NCBI GenBank assembly: GCA_016703105.1
Contig: JADJCS010000002.1
Coordinates: 310,001 to 374,000, forward strand
Direction of reading: 5' to 3'
Length of the DNA: 64,000 nucleotides
Origin: Flavobacteriales bacterium
GTDB taxonomy: Bacteria; Bacteroidota; Bacteroidia; Flavobacteriales_F; PHOS-HE28
Part shown: positions 1 to 9,790 of the stretch, piece by piece
Layout of the letters: each line of letters starts with the position of its first letter
Numbering within the stretch: position 1 is the stretch's first letter
The notes under the pieces: model-generated
What the model was told of the DNA's origin: nothing
Seen by the model: the letters and a program-made list of their open reading frames with translations, nothing else
Database searches by the model: none
Translations under genes and position numbers: made by a program

Positions 1-2926
1 GGCGTACTTCACTACGCCGTCCAGGTTCACATCCTCGAGCCAGTAGCCGCTAACTGTCGCAGTGGGAACCGTGCCGCCGATGCGGGTGAGGATCGGATCG
101 CGGTCGTTATTGCCCCCGGCGTATTTTACAGAATGATCGAAGGTGACATCGCCGGCCGCGAGCACCATCACACCGCTCACGTTCTTTGCGTGCATCGTTG
201 TCGTAGACCTGGGCGCCGGGCAAGGTGAAGTCCACTGAAGCGATCGCATCGCCATAGGCGATAGGCGTGGAGGAGGAGAGCATCACGGGCAAGTGGTTGC
301 GCGGTCTCACCGCCACGCTATAACTCCCTGGCGCAAGACCCGCGAAGCCGACGGTCGAAACGCCATCGAGATCCACCCCATCGCCATCACGCTGTAACAG
401 TACGGCGCGTGCTGCCGCGATCGTGCTCGGCGATGCGGCCGGGCGCATTTCGATGAGCAGCCAATCGACGATCGCGTTGTTGCCTGTGACAGCAAGCAGG
501 CTGGAAGGGATCGTTGCTCCGGGCGCATAGGCGGCGTGCGAATAACCCATCGAGGTGAAAGGTTCCGTCAGCGGGAAGGAGGGGAGGGTGCGAAGCGCGT
601 CGTTCATCATTCCGCCGGCGTACGGGCCATCGAGCATCAAACGGACGCTCGTGCGCGAAGTGCCATGGATGCGCGCGATACGGTTGCGGCCAACACCGTT
701 GTAGTTGGTAAACCATCCGCCGGCGATGATCCTCCCGTCAGGTCGTAGGGCCAGGGAAAAGATGTACTCATCAGCGGCTGTCCCGGTATTGAAACTCAGG
801 TCCAAGCTTCCATCCGCGTTCAGACGCGCAAGACGCTTGCAGCTGACGCCATTGTAGCTCGTAAACCATCCGCCGATCAAGATCTTCCCATCGGGTTGGT
901 GAACGATCGACCTAGGCCAGCCGCCGGATGTTCCGGTCCCTGGATCGAAAGTGGGATCCACCGTGCCATCCGCGTTCAAGCGGGCAATGCACATACGAGG
1001 GACCCCACTAAAGGTGGAGAAGGCACCGCCCACCATCACCTTCCCATCCGGCTGTAGATCCGCGCAGTAGACCGCGGAGAACGCCTCCCCCGGTCCTGGA
1101 TCGAAAGTGGGGTCCAAGCTGCCATCGGCGTTCAAGCGGGCAACACGGCCGCGCGTGACACCATTGAAACTGGCAAAACGCCCGCCGATAATGATCTTAC
1201 CGTTGGGTTGGATGCGTACGGAATAGACGATCTGGTCCGTTCCGGTACCCGGGTTGAATCCGGGGTCCAAGCTACCGTCAGCGTTCAAGCGGGCTATGTT
1301 GTTGGCGGGGGTGCCATTGTATTGATTGAACTGTCCTGCGATGATGATCTTTCCGTCAGCCTGGAGGGCCATCGCCTCAACACGTATGCCCACTCCTGCC
1401 CCAACCCCCGTTCCAGGATCAAAACCAGTGTCCAAGCTTCCATCGCCGTTCAGGCGGGCGATGCGATTCCGGGAGGTGTTGTTATAGAAACTGAATTCCC
1501 CGCCAATGAGGATCTTCCCATCTGGTTGAACGATGGTGCTAAAAACACCGCCACTGACCAGATCGGTCCCGGTTCCGGTGTTGAAACCGGTGTCCAAACC
1601 GCCATCTGGATGGAGGCGGGCAATGTGCCTGCAGCGTGTCTCATTGTACCATGTGAAATAGCCTCCGATGATGATCTTTCCATCGGATTGTAGGCTGACG
1701 GTACTGACTGCCGCGTCCGCTTCATTGCTGGGGTTGAATGTGAGGTCTAAGCTGCCATTCGTGTTCAAACGGGCGACGCCATTGCGGCCAGTCTGTTCTT
1801 TTGTGAACTCTCCACCGATAATGATCTTTCCATCAGGTTGGAGCGCTATACAGTGAACATTCGGGTAGGTTCCGAGCCCAGGGTCGAAACCGGCGTCTAA
1901 ACCGCCATCGGTGTTCAAGCGCGCGATGTAGTTGCGATTGGTCCCGTTGAATGCCGTGAACGATCCGGCAATGATGACCTTTCCATCTGGTCGTAGCGCC
2001 ATGGAAAGTACCGTGCCGTTCGCCCCTGTTCCGATGTCAAAACCAGTGTCCAAAGTGCCGTTCGCGTTCAACCGTGCCACGCGTGCGCGCGCCATACCAT
2101 TGTAGCTGCCGAAAAGTCCACCGATGGTCACCTTCCCGGCAGCGTCGAGCGCCATACAATTCACTTGATCGTTCGCCCCGGTTCCCGGGTTGAAGGTGAG
2201 ATCAAGGCTACCATTCGTGTTCAGGCGGGCGATGCGGTTGCGAGAGCTACCGTTGTAACTGGTAAAGGATCCGCAGGTAATGATCTTTCCGTCGGCTTGT
2301 AATAATGTAGAGTATACCGTGCTGTTCGCGCCGATCCCGGGGTTGAAGCCCGTGTCCAAACTCCCGTCCGTGTTCAAGCGTGCCACGCGGTTACGTCCCG
2401 TGCCGTTGTAATTGGTGAAATCACCCCCGATGATGATCTTCCCATCCGGCTGGAGGGTGATGGAATGCACAGGATTGTTCGCTCCGGTTCCAGGGTTAAA
2501 TCCGATATCCAGGCTGCCATCGGCGTTCAACCGGGCGATAGAGTTGCGTCCAATGCCATCGTAGCTGGTAAAGCTCCCTCCGATGATGATCTTCCCATCG
2601 GATTGCATGGCGGTCGTTCGGACTACGGCGTCCGCTCCTGCACCGGGGGTGAAACCAGTGTCCAGCACTCCATCAGGGCTCAAGCGTGCGACCCGGATGC
2701 GGTTGCTGTTGTTTACGCTGTTGTATTTGACGAAATCCCCCCCCACAATGACCTTGCCGTCCGATTGAAGGGTGGTGGACCAGACACCCGGTACTGCCCC
2801 GTCCCCAGAGCCGAAGCCGATGTCCCCCGGATTGAACGTGGGATCGATCGCTCCGTCCTGCGCCCAAAGCGCTTTGGCCGCACATATCAGTACCGCGCAT
2901 AGGAGGATCTTCTTCAAAAGGGGCAT
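1..2926 (-). CDS. Secreted delta-60 repeat protein, frameshifted near the 3' end, truncated by window edge
   Basis: A signal peptide (residues 1-22, ending ALWAQ) precedes 14 copies of a roughly 55-residue unit with the core pattern LQxDGKIIIGGxF followed by RIARLNxDGSLDxxFxPG. These are delta-60 repeats, which form beta-propeller-like surface domains. A module of about 170 residues follows (from VRLMLDGPYAGG; contains TGNNAIVDWLLIEMR and LLQRDGDGVDLDG), of a kind seen at the ends of large exported Bacteroidota proteins. The open frame ends at 107, but the last 26 residues are nonsense. Shifting frame at about 183-192 restores a convincing continuation to base 1, including GDVTFDHSVKYAGGNNDRDP and LEDVNLDGVVKYA, two dockerin-like Asp-rich loops. 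The gene therefore continues off the left edge. Start ATG is at 2926. The ligand and function are unknown; surface exposure is inferred. Confidence 0.85.
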
Positions 2927-2990
2927 GGGCGTGGTTCGTGCAAGGTAGACGAACGGCTATCCCAGTGGCTGCCTTGCGGCTTCACACGGG

Positions 2991-3638
2991 TCAGATCACC
3001 CCGTCCTTGATCACCAACCGGCGATCGGCCATTTCCGCCAGTTCTTCGTTGTGCGTCACGATCACGAAGGTTTGGCTCAGTTCTGTGCGCAGATCGAAGA
3101 AGAGCTGGTGCAGTTCGCGGGCGTGGGCGGAGTCCAGATTGCCGGAGGGCTCGTCGGCGAGGATCACATCGGGTGCGTTGAAGAGCGCGCGTGCCACGGC
3201 CACGCGTTGTTGCTCACCGCCGCTGAGTTGAGCGGGCTTGTGCTCTTTGCGCGCGGCCACGTTCAAGCGGGTGAGAAGTTCTACAGCTCTGGGCGCGCAG
3301 GTGCTCCGGCTCTTGCCGGCGATCAGCCCGGGCATCATCACGTTCTCCAACGCGCTGAACTCCGGCAGCAAATGGTGGAACTGGAACACGAAGCCGATAT
3401 GCTTGTTCCGGAAGGCGGAAAGCGCATTGGTGCCGAGCTGCGCGATGTCCGTACCGCCGATGTTCAGTTGGCCTTGGTCCGCGTGTTCCAAAGTGCCCAG
3501 GATCTGCAGCAACGTGGTTTTCCCCGCGCCGCTGGCACCGACGATGCTCACGACCTCGCCCTTCGCCACATGCAGCTCCACGCCCTTCAACACGTCCAGG
3601 TCGCCGAAACGTTTGCGGATGCCGATGGCGTGGATCAT
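2991..3638 (-). CDS. lolD: ABC transporter ATP-binding protein, LolD-like
   Basis: A 215-residue ATPase subunit. Walker A GASGAGKTT lies at 34-42, the Q-loop near 86 (FVFQF), the signature LSGGEQ at 138-143, Walker B VILADEP at 158-164 and the switch histidine at 196 (VTHNEE). Length and the DEPSGNLDS stretch match the LolD/MacB-type family. LolD powers release of lipoproteins from the inner membrane to the carrier LolA, working with LolC/LolE-type permeases. No permease gene adjoins it, so in this lineage it is probably encoded away from its membrane partner. Assignment to LolD rather than another member of this ATPase family rests on similarity alone. The neighbours are sucC (divergent) and the delta-60 protein gene downstream. 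Confidence 0.85.
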   Translation of the reverse strand: MIHAIGIRKRFGDLDVLKGVELHVAKGEVVSIVGASGAGKTTLLQILGTLEHADQGQLNIGGTDIAQLGTNALSAFRNKHIGFVFQFHHLLPEFSALENVMMPGLIAGKSRSTCAPRAVELLTRLNVAARKEHKPAQLSGGEQQRVAVARALFNAPDVILADEPSGNLDSAHARELHQLFFDLRTELSQTFVIVTHNEELAEMADRRLVIKDGVI

Positions 3639-3708
3639 GGCTGTAAAGAAAGGGAAGAGTTGTGCCCTGGCCGAGATGGCCCATCGGGTGCCGACCGGCC
3701 CGGGCAGC

Positions 3709-3716
3709 TACATTCG
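3709..3716 (+). promoter_or_regulatory. Putative -7 box TACATTCG for sucC
   Basis: The octamer TACATTCG is one base off the Bacteroidota -7 consensus TAnnTTTG and sits 26 nt before the sucC start. No clear -33 TTG was found. Confidence 0.4.
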
Positions 3717-3742
3717 CGCCGTCATCCCACGATCCTCCCCGC

Positions 3743-4933
3743 ATGAACCTCCACGAGTACCAAGGCAAGAGCATCCTCCAGAAATTCGGTGTTACCATCC
3801 AACGCGGCATCGTGGCCTACAACGCCGACGAAGCGGTGGACGCAGCCAAACGCCTGAGCCAGGAGACCGGCACCAAATGGTGGGTGGTGAAGGCGCAGAT
3901 CCACGCGGGTGGCCGTGGCAAAGGCGGTGGCGTGAAGGTGGCCAAGAACTACGACGAGGTGCGCGAGAAGAGCGATGCCATTATCGGCATGATGCTGAAG
4001 AGCCCGCAGACGCCGCCGCAAGGGAAGAAGGTACACAAGGTGCTCATCGCCGAGGACGTGTATTATCCCGGTGCGAGCGAAACGAAGGAGTACTACATGA
4101 GCGTGTTGCTGGATCGCGCCAGCGGCAAGAACGTCATCGTTTACAGCACCGAAGGCGGCATGGACATCGAAGAGGTGGCCGAACACCACGGTGAGAAGAT
4201 CCTGAAGGAGTTCGTGGACCCGCGCGTCGGACTGCGTCCCTTCCAGTGCAACAAGATCGCAACGGCGCTCGGTGTTACAGGTGCCGCGAAAAAGAGCATG
4301 GTGAAATTCATCGCCGACCTCTACCGCGCGTACGAAGGCTGTGATGCGGCGATGTTCGAGATCAATCCGGTGCTGAAAACCAGCGACGACAAGGTGATCG
4401 CCGTGGACGCCAAGGTGCGCCTCGATGGCAACGCGCTCTATCGCCACCCGGACTATGCGGAGATGCGCGACAAGACGGAGGAGGATCCCATCGAAGTGGA
4501 AGCCGGTGAGGCGGGCCTCAACTACGTGAAGCTCGACGGCAATGTGGGCTGCATGGTGAACGGCGCTGGTCTTGCCATGGCCACCATGGACATCATCAAA
4601 CTCAGTGGCGGCGAGCCAGCGAACTTCCTCGATGTAGGCGGCACGGCCGATGCGGCGCGCGTGGAGAAAGGCTTTCGCATCATCCTGAAGGATCCCAGCG
4701 TGAAGGCTATCCTAGTCAACATCTTCGGCGGCATCGTGCGCTGCGATCGCGTAGCGCAAGGGGTGATCGACGCCTACCAGAGCATCGGCGACATCAAGGT
4801 GCCGATCATCGTTCGCTTGCAAGGCACCAACGCCGTGGAGGCGAAGGAGCTGATCGACAAGAGCGGGTTGAAGGTGCTGAGCGCGGTGGCGCTGCAAGAA
4901 GCGGCGGATCGGGTGAAGGAGGTGCTGGCTTGA
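3743..4933 (+). CDS. sucC: Succinate--CoA ligase (ADP-forming) beta subunit
   Basis: A 396-residue SucC, the ATP-grasp subunit of succinyl-CoA synthetase. It catalyses the substrate-level phosphorylation step of the TCA cycle together with the alpha subunit SucD. The N-terminus MNLHEYQGKSIL is the family hallmark, and it fixes the start at 3743; the open frame extends 27 unsupported codons upstream. The ATP-grasp lysine region KAQIHAGGRGKGGGVK (near residues 46-61) and the C-terminal phosphate-binding GGIVRCDRVAQG stretch are intact. Length is normal for the family. sucD is not adjacent, which is common in Bacteroidota. A TACATTCG box lies 26 nt upstream. Confidence 0.97.
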   Translation: MNLHEYQGKSILQKFGVTIQRGIVAYNADEAVDAAKRLSQETGTKWWVVKAQIHAGGRGKGGGVKVAKNYDEVREKSDAIIGMMLKSPQTPPQGKKVHKVLIAEDVYYPGASETKEYYMSVLLDRASGKNVIVYSTEGGMDIEEVAEHHGEKILKEFVDPRVGLRPFQCNKIATALGVTGAAKKSMVKFIADLYRAYEGCDAAMFEINPVLKTSDDKVIAVDAKVRLDGNALYRHPDYAEMRDKTEEDPIEVEAGEAGLNYVKLDGNVGCMVNGAGLAMATMDIIKLSGGEPANFLDVGGTADAARVEKGFRIILKDPSVKAILVNIFGGIVRCDRVAQGVIDAYQSIGDIKVPIIVRLQGTNAVEAKELIDKSGLKVLSAVALQEAADRVKEVLA

Positions 4934-4970
4934 GCCATCCCTGATCGGCAGGTATTTGGGCTCATGACGA

Positions 4971-7211
4971 TCACTCCCGCGCCCCTTTCCCGTCATACAT
5001 GAACGTACGAACTCGGTCCGCGTCCCCCACCAGCCACAGCAGGTCGTCCTGCTGAAGGACGAGCGCGCTCTCGGGGTTCGGGATCCGCTGTCCCTGCCGT
5101 TCGATGCCGGTGACGAGGGCGGAGCCTTCCTCCCGGATCCCGCTTGCACGGATGGTGCGTTCGATGAGCGGGGAGCGCGGCAGGATCCGGTACTTCACTA
5201 GTTGCATCTCGCAACGTTCGGGTGTGGAGTTGCCGCTTTCCGGAGGCTCTTCGGCGAGGGCGCGGTTCGCGGTGGCGAGCTGTTCGTCGGTGCCGATGAG
5301 CACCAGGTTGTCTCCGGGCAGCAGGCGTTCGTCACGCGTGGGTACCGGGATGGTCCGCTCGCCGCGCTCGATCAAGGCCACGTTCACACCGTAGCGTTCG
5401 CGCAGGGCCAGTTCCTGTAGCGTGCGCCCCACGGCGACCGATGAGGCCGGCACTTCCAGTTCGGCCAGGTGCATGTCCCACGGCGCCAGCTCGGGCCGTT
5501 GCCGCCGTTGCTCGCGTTGGTGGAAGTTCAGGAGGAAGTGCTTCTCCAGGCGCTGGTAGAAGCGGTGCAACCGGCTCCGGAAGATCACCACGGCCAGCAC
5601 CGTGAAAAGCAGCGCAGCTAGGAAAGCCAGTCCGGTTCCGAAGAACTGGTTGACCAGAAGGGCCAGCAGCATCACCGCAACGAGCACCCGCACCGCCTCA
5701 ATGGCCACCAGCGGGCCGCGCAGCTCGCGCTTGTTGAGCCACAGGTGCCGGTACGCACCGCGCTGGATCCGACGGAAGGACATCGCCCAGAGCACAGGGA
5801 TGACCAGCAGCAGGGTCACCAAGCCGGCCAGGAAGCTGCCGTCGAGCCAGCCGATGCCCGGATCGAGCAGGGCGGGTAGGTGCCGCTGGCCCACGATGAT
5901 CACCGCCACCGAGACCGAGGAGAACACCAGCAGGTTAAGGCCGTAGGCACGCAGCAGGTGCCGCCAGTCGCTGGTCACCTTCACCTGTTGGGTTTGCCGG
6001 CTGTACCGCTCAATGGCACCCAACCATGCGGAGGGCAGCGTGCGCTCCAGCAGCGCTGCCACAGCCCCGGAGGAACGGATCATGTACGGTGTGATGAAGG
6101 TGGTGAGCACGCTGACGGCCACGGCGATGGGGTAGAGCCTGTTGCTCGTTACCCCCAACGTGAGGCCGAGGGTGGCGATGATGAAGGAGAACTCGCCGAT
6201 CTGCGAAAGGCTCATGCCGGCCTGTACGGAGCGCTTCAAGGGATTCCCCGCGAGCAGGGCGCCCATCGCGCTGCTCAGGGGCTGGCCCAGCATGGTGATG
6301 AGGCTGATGAGTAGCACCGGCCGCCATTCCTCCGACAGCACCACCGGGTCGATGAGCATGCCCACGGATACGAAAAAGATGGCGCCGAAGAGGTCCTTCA
6401 CCGGCTTGGTGAGGTGCTCGATGCGCTCCGCGAAGACGGTCTCGGCCAGCACCGATCCCATGACGAAGGCCCCAAGTGCCGCGCTGAACCCGGCGGCCAC
6501 AGCCAGGTAGGCCATGGTGAGGCATAAAGCGATAGCCACCACCAGCAGGGTCTCATCGTTCATCAACCGGCGCGTCCGGTTCAGCAGGGTGGGGATCAAG
6601 AAGATGCCGCCCCCGAACCACAGCATCAGATAGAACAGCAGCTTGCCCAGCTCCCAGAGCAACTGTCCGCCCTCGAACTGCCGGCTAACTGAAAGGGTGC
6701 TCAGCAGCACCAGCAGCAGGATCGCCACCAGGTCCTCGATCACCAGCGCACCCACCACCAGGGCTGCGAAGGCCTGCGTCTTCACCCCCAGCTCGTCGAA
6801 GGCCCGCACGATGATGGTGGTGGAACTGATGGACAGGATCCCGCCCAGGAACATGCTGTCCATGCCGCTCCAGCCCAGGGCCTGCCCGGTGGCGTAACCG
6901 GCGCCCAGCATGAACAACACCGTGGTGAGAGCGGTGACGGCCGCGGATCCCCCCACCTTGATCAGCCGCTTGAAGCTGAACTCCATTCCCAGGCTGAAGA
7001 GCAGGAAAATGACCCCGATCTCCGACCAGGTGCGGATGTTCCCTTCGTCCATCACCGTGGGCATGAAGTCCACGTGGGGTCCCACCAGGAAGCCCGCCAC
7101 GATGTATCCCAGTACGAGGGGCTGCTTGATCCACTTGAACACCAAGGTGGTCACAGCGGCCACGGACAGGATGAGTCCGAGGTCGGTGATCAAGGGTGGA
7201 AGGTGGCTCAT
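4971..7211 (-). CDS. Monovalent cation:proton antiporter (CPA2, KefB-like) with two TrkA-C domains
   Basis: A 746-residue membrane protein. The first ~390 residues form the Na+/H+ exchanger-type core with about 12 hydrophobic segments, containing the CPA2 signatures FLLFSLGMEFSFKRL and GALVIEDLVAILLLV (paired acidic residues in the ion pathway) and SLSQIGEFSFI. A second hydrophobic block follows at ~420-560. The cytoplasmic tail carries two TrkA-C-like regulatory domains (around 585-660 and 680-740, each with a GDNLVLIG or DDLLWLVGD type ending). There is no TrkA-N Rossmann domain, unlike E. coli KefB/KefC. It probably exchanges K+ or Na+ for protons at the inner membrane; the ion cannot be told from sequence. 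It is transcribed divergently from the hydrolase gene. Confidence 0.9.
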   Translation of the reverse strand: MSHLPPLITDLGLILSVAAVTTLVFKWIKQPLVLGYIVAGFLVGPHVDFMPTVMDEGNIRTWSEIGVIFLLFSLGMEFSFKRLIKVGGSAAVTALTTVLFMLGAGYATGQALGWSGMDSMFLGGILSISSTTIIVRAFDELGVKTQAFAALVVGALVIEDLVAILLLVLLSTLSVSRQFEGGQLLWELGKLLFYLMLWFGGGIFLIPTLLNRTRRLMNDETLLVVAIALCLTMAYLAVAAGFSAALGAFVMGSVLAETVFAERIEHLTKPVKDLFGAIFFVSVGMLIDPVVLSEEWRPVLLISLITMLGQPLSSAMGALLAGNPLKRSVQAGMSLSQIGEFSFIIATLGLTLGVTSNRLYPIAVAVSVLTTFITPYMIRSSGAVAALLERTLPSAWLGAIERYSRQTQQVKVTSDWRHLLRAYGLNLLVFSSVSVAVIIVGQRHLPALLDPGIGWLDGSFLAGLVTLLLVIPVLWAMSFRRIQRGAYRHLWLNKRELRGPLVAIEAVRVLVAVMLLALLVNQFFGTGLAFLAALLFTVLAVVIFRSRLHRFYQRLEKHFLLNFHQREQRRQRPELAPWDMHLAELEVPASSVAVGRTLQELALRERYGVNVALIERGERTIPVPTRDERLLPGDNLVLIGTDEQLATANRALAEEPPESGNSTPERCEMQLVKYRILPRSPLIERTIRASGIREEGSALVTGIERQGQRIPNPESALVLQQDDLLWLVGDADRVRTFMYDGKGARE

Positions 7212-7230
7212 GGCGCGAAAGGTCCGGTTC

Positions 7231-7238
7231 CGAAGATA
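7231..7238 (-). promoter_or_regulatory. Putative -7 box TATCTTCG for the antiporter gene
   Basis: On the minus strand TATCTTCG (consensus TAnnTTTG with one mismatch) ends 19 nt before the antiporter ATG at 7211, inside the 71-nt divergent intergenic region. Confidence 0.4.
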
Positions 7239-7282
7239 CCCGCGTCACGTCGATGCGCATCTTCGCGGTCCACGCACCACCC

Positions 7283-7978
7283 ATGAACATCCTCCTCCTC
7301 CACGGTGCCCTCGGCACCAAACGCCAAATGGCCAACCTGGCAGATAGCCTGGACCACGCCACCTGCCGAAGCATCACCTTCACCGGGCATGGCGAGAGCG
7401 AGATCCCACAGCAGGGCTTGAACTTCGAGCTCTTCCTGCGCGACGTGGACCTCGCCTTGGAGAAGGTGAACGGCCCCGTCCACCTCGTGGGCTACAGCAT
7501 GGGCGGCTACGTAGCCTTGTTGTGGGCCGCGGCCCATCCGCACCGGGTGGCGAGCGTGTGCGCGATCGGGAGCAAGCTCATCTGGAGCTCGGAGGGTTTG
7601 CAGCAGGAGTTGAAGAAGATGGATCCCGCTGCGATGGAGGAGAAGGTGCCTGAGTTCGCCATGGGTTTGGCCGCCACCCACGGTATTGACCGTTGGAAAC
7701 AGCTCGTAACGGCCACCGCCGCTGAGATGACGCGTATCGCGGGAATGCCACTGCTCACGGACGAGGTGCTCGCCAAGATCGAATGCCCGGTGTTGCTCGC
7801 CGTAGGTGATCAGGATACTACCGCGATCCCGGAGGATATGCTGGCCGTATCGCGCAAGCTGAAGGATGCGGGCGTATTGGTGATCCCCCGTACCCGGCAT
7901 CCCTTTGAGGACATCGACCTGGATCTGCTGATCACGCAGCTCACCCGGTTCTGGGAAAGTACCGCGGAAGAGGATTGA
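7283..7978 (+). CDS. Alpha/beta hydrolase (MenH-like)
   Basis: A 231-residue single-domain alpha/beta hydrolase. The oxyanion-hole motif HGALG is at 7-11, the nucleophile elbow GYSMGG is at 70-75 (Ser72), the probable acid is Asp178 in GDQDTTAIP and the catalytic His is 206 in RTRHPFED. The start at 7283 (MNILLLHG) is chosen because the first beta strand begins there; the frame upstream is not protein-like. The fold and small cap resemble MenH (menaquinone synthesis) and small esterases. No menaquinone gene is adjacent, so the substrate is unknown. Confidence 0.88.
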   Translation: MNILLLHGALGTKRQMANLADSLDHATCRSITFTGHGESEIPQQGLNFELFLRDVDLALEKVNGPVHLVGYSMGGYVALLWAAAHPHRVASVCAIGSKLIWSSEGLQQELKKMDPAAMEEKVPEFAMGLAATHGIDRWKQLVTATAAEMTRIAGMPLLTDEVLAKIECPVLLAVGDQDTTAIPEDMLAVSRKLKDAGVLVIPRTRHPFEDIDLDLLITQLTRFWESTAEED

Positions 7979-8226
7979 TCCTTCCGGTCGCTGCCAGGAC
8001 CATCGGGTCAAGATCCCTTTGCTGGCAGTATCCTGCCGCCAAGACGCCAAGAACGCTGCGGGCTCCGCTGCCTGGTGGAATTGGCCCTAGCGATCCGTTG
8101 CCTGCCCATTGCGTCCGCGGCGTTGTTGCGGTGGAGAACAGGGATTGGGCGCTTGTACTGCCCGTCCCTGACCCAAGATCCCGACAAGCCTTCGCATCTT
8201 CGCGCTCCGCCCAGCGGACCCAGAGC
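7979..8226. other. Intergenic region, 248 nt, no recognised gene
   Basis: The region between the hydrolase stop and the biotin carboxylase ATG. The accC reading frame stays open upstream through this segment, but the translation has no similarity to biotin carboxylase and the conserved N-terminus starts only at 8227. No terminator hairpin with a T-run and no good TAnnTTTG box were seen. Confidence 0.5.
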
Positions 8227-9726
8227 ATGACGAAGATCCGACCCATTACAAAGCTGCTGATCGCCAACCGTGGCGAGATCGCCTTGCGCGTGATGCGCTC
8301 TGCCCGGGAGATGGGGATCCGCACGGTGGCGGTGTATTCCGAAGCGGACCGCAATGCGCCTTTCGTGCGCTTCGCCGATGAGGCGGTGTGCATCGGCCCG
8401 GCCGCGAGCAAAGAGAGCTACCTGGTGATCGACAAACTGGTCGCTGTCTGCAAGGACCTGAAGGTGGATGCCGTGCATCCGGGCTATGGCTTCTTGAGCG
8501 AGAACGGTGCGTTCGCGCAGGCGTTGGAAAAGGCCGGTGTGATCTTCGTAGGCCCTACGCCGCACGCCATGAAGGTGATGGGCGATAAACTCGCCGCCAA
8601 GGAAGCGGTGAAGGGCCACGGTGTCCCCCTCGTGCCGGGCACCGAGGGCGCAGTGAGCGGGCTGGACGAGGCCATCCGTGTGGCGAAGACCATCACCTTT
8701 CCCATCCTGATCAAAGCGGCGGCCGGTGGTGGTGGCAAGGGCATGCGCATTGTGGAGGACGAAAGCGGGTTGGAAGAGGGATTGGAGCGCGCCATCAGCG
8801 AGGCGAAGAACGCCTTCGGCGATGGCAGTGTGTTCATTGAGAAGTATGTGACCGGGCCGCGGCATATCGAAGTGCAGGTGATGGCCGATACGCATGGCAA
8901 CACCTGCTACCTCTTCGAACGCGAGTGCAGCATCCAACGCCGTCACCAGAAAGTGGTGGAGGAGGCCCCCAGCGCAGTGCTTACCCCCGCGTTGCGGAAG
9001 CGAATGGGCGAAGCGGCGGTGAACGTGGCGAAGAGCGTGGACTATGTCGGCGCGGGTACGGTGGAATTCCTCCTCGACGAAAGCGGTGCGTTCTATTTCA
9101 TGGAGATGAACACGCGGCTCCAGGTGGAACATCCGGTCACAGAGATGATCACCGGGCTCGATCTGGTGAAGCTGCAGATCCGCGTGGCGGAAGGAGAGAG
9201 CCTGCCCTTCAAGCAGGAGGACCTGCGGATCGACGGCCATGCCATCGAGGTGCGCGTCTACGCCGAGGACCCGGCGAACAATTTCCTCCCGGATATCGGC
9301 ACACTCAGCACCTACCGGCCTCCGCAAGGACCCGGAGTGCGGGTGGACGATGGCTTTGAAGAGGGGATGACCATCCCGATCCACTACGACCCCATGATCG
9401 CCAAGTTGATCGTACACGGGGCCACGCGCGATGAGGCGATCGCGCGCATGCAGCGGGCTATCGAGGACTACGCGATAAGCGGCGTGGAGACCACCCTGCC
9501 TTTCTGCCATTATGTGATGGGCCACGAGAGCTTCCGCAGCGGCAAGTACGACACGCATTTCGTGCGGGACCATTGGAACCCCGAGGTGCTGCTGGGCCAG
9601 GAGCCCACAGAGGCCTTGGCCGCTGCGCTGGTCGCGGCCAGTATGCAAGAAGAAAGGTCCGGGGAGTTGGTCCCTCAAGAGGCGGCGCAAGGAGGCCTAT
9701 CCCCCTGGAAACTAAAGCGTCGCTAG
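8227..9726 (+). CDS. accC: Acetyl/propionyl-CoA carboxylase biotin carboxylase subunit
   Basis: A 499-residue ATP-grasp biotin carboxylase. In order it shows the N-terminal LLIANRGEIALRVMRSARE, HPGYGFLSEN, the glycine-rich ATP loop AAAGGGGKGMRIV, the catalytic block ECSIQRRHQKVVEEAPS and EMNTRLQVEHPVTE. It carboxylates biotin on a carrier protein using bicarbonate and ATP. The biotin carrier and carboxyltransferase genes are not adjacent. It is about 50 residues longer than the E. coli enzyme and ends in a tail rich in Ala and Glu closing with PWKLKRR. That tail is more typical of the propionyl-CoA/acyl-CoA carboxylase paralogue of Bacteroidota, so the acyl substrate is uncertain. The start at 8227 (MTKIRPITKLL) is set by homology. 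Confidence 0.93.
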   Translation: MTKIRPITKLLIANRGEIALRVMRSAREMGIRTVAVYSEADRNAPFVRFADEAVCIGPAASKESYLVIDKLVAVCKDLKVDAVHPGYGFLSENGAFAQALEKAGVIFVGPTPHAMKVMGDKLAAKEAVKGHGVPLVPGTEGAVSGLDEAIRVAKTITFPILIKAAAGGGGKGMRIVEDESGLEEGLERAISEAKNAFGDGSVFIEKYVTGPRHIEVQVMADTHGNTCYLFERECSIQRRHQKVVEEAPSAVLTPALRKRMGEAAVNVAKSVDYVGAGTVEFLLDESGAFYFMEMNTRLQVEHPVTEMITGLDLVKLQIRVAEGESLPFKQEDLRIDGHAIEVRVYAEDPANNFLPDIGTLSTYRPPQGPGVRVDDGFEEGMTIPIHYDPMIAKLIVHGATRDEAIARMQRAIEDYAISGVETTLPFCHYVMGHESFRSGKYDTHFVRDHWNPEVLLGQEPTEALAAALVAASMQEERSGELVPQEAAQGGLSPWKLKRR

Positions 9727-9790
9727 GCGGGTATAAGGCCCGGATGGCCCGACCTTTGCGTAGCGCCAACGCCTGATCCCCGGGCGACGA

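Noticed and set aside
4934..4970. TGAGCC...GGCTCA after sucC as a terminator
   Set aside because: Only 6 bp of stem with a loop over 20 nt and no T-run.
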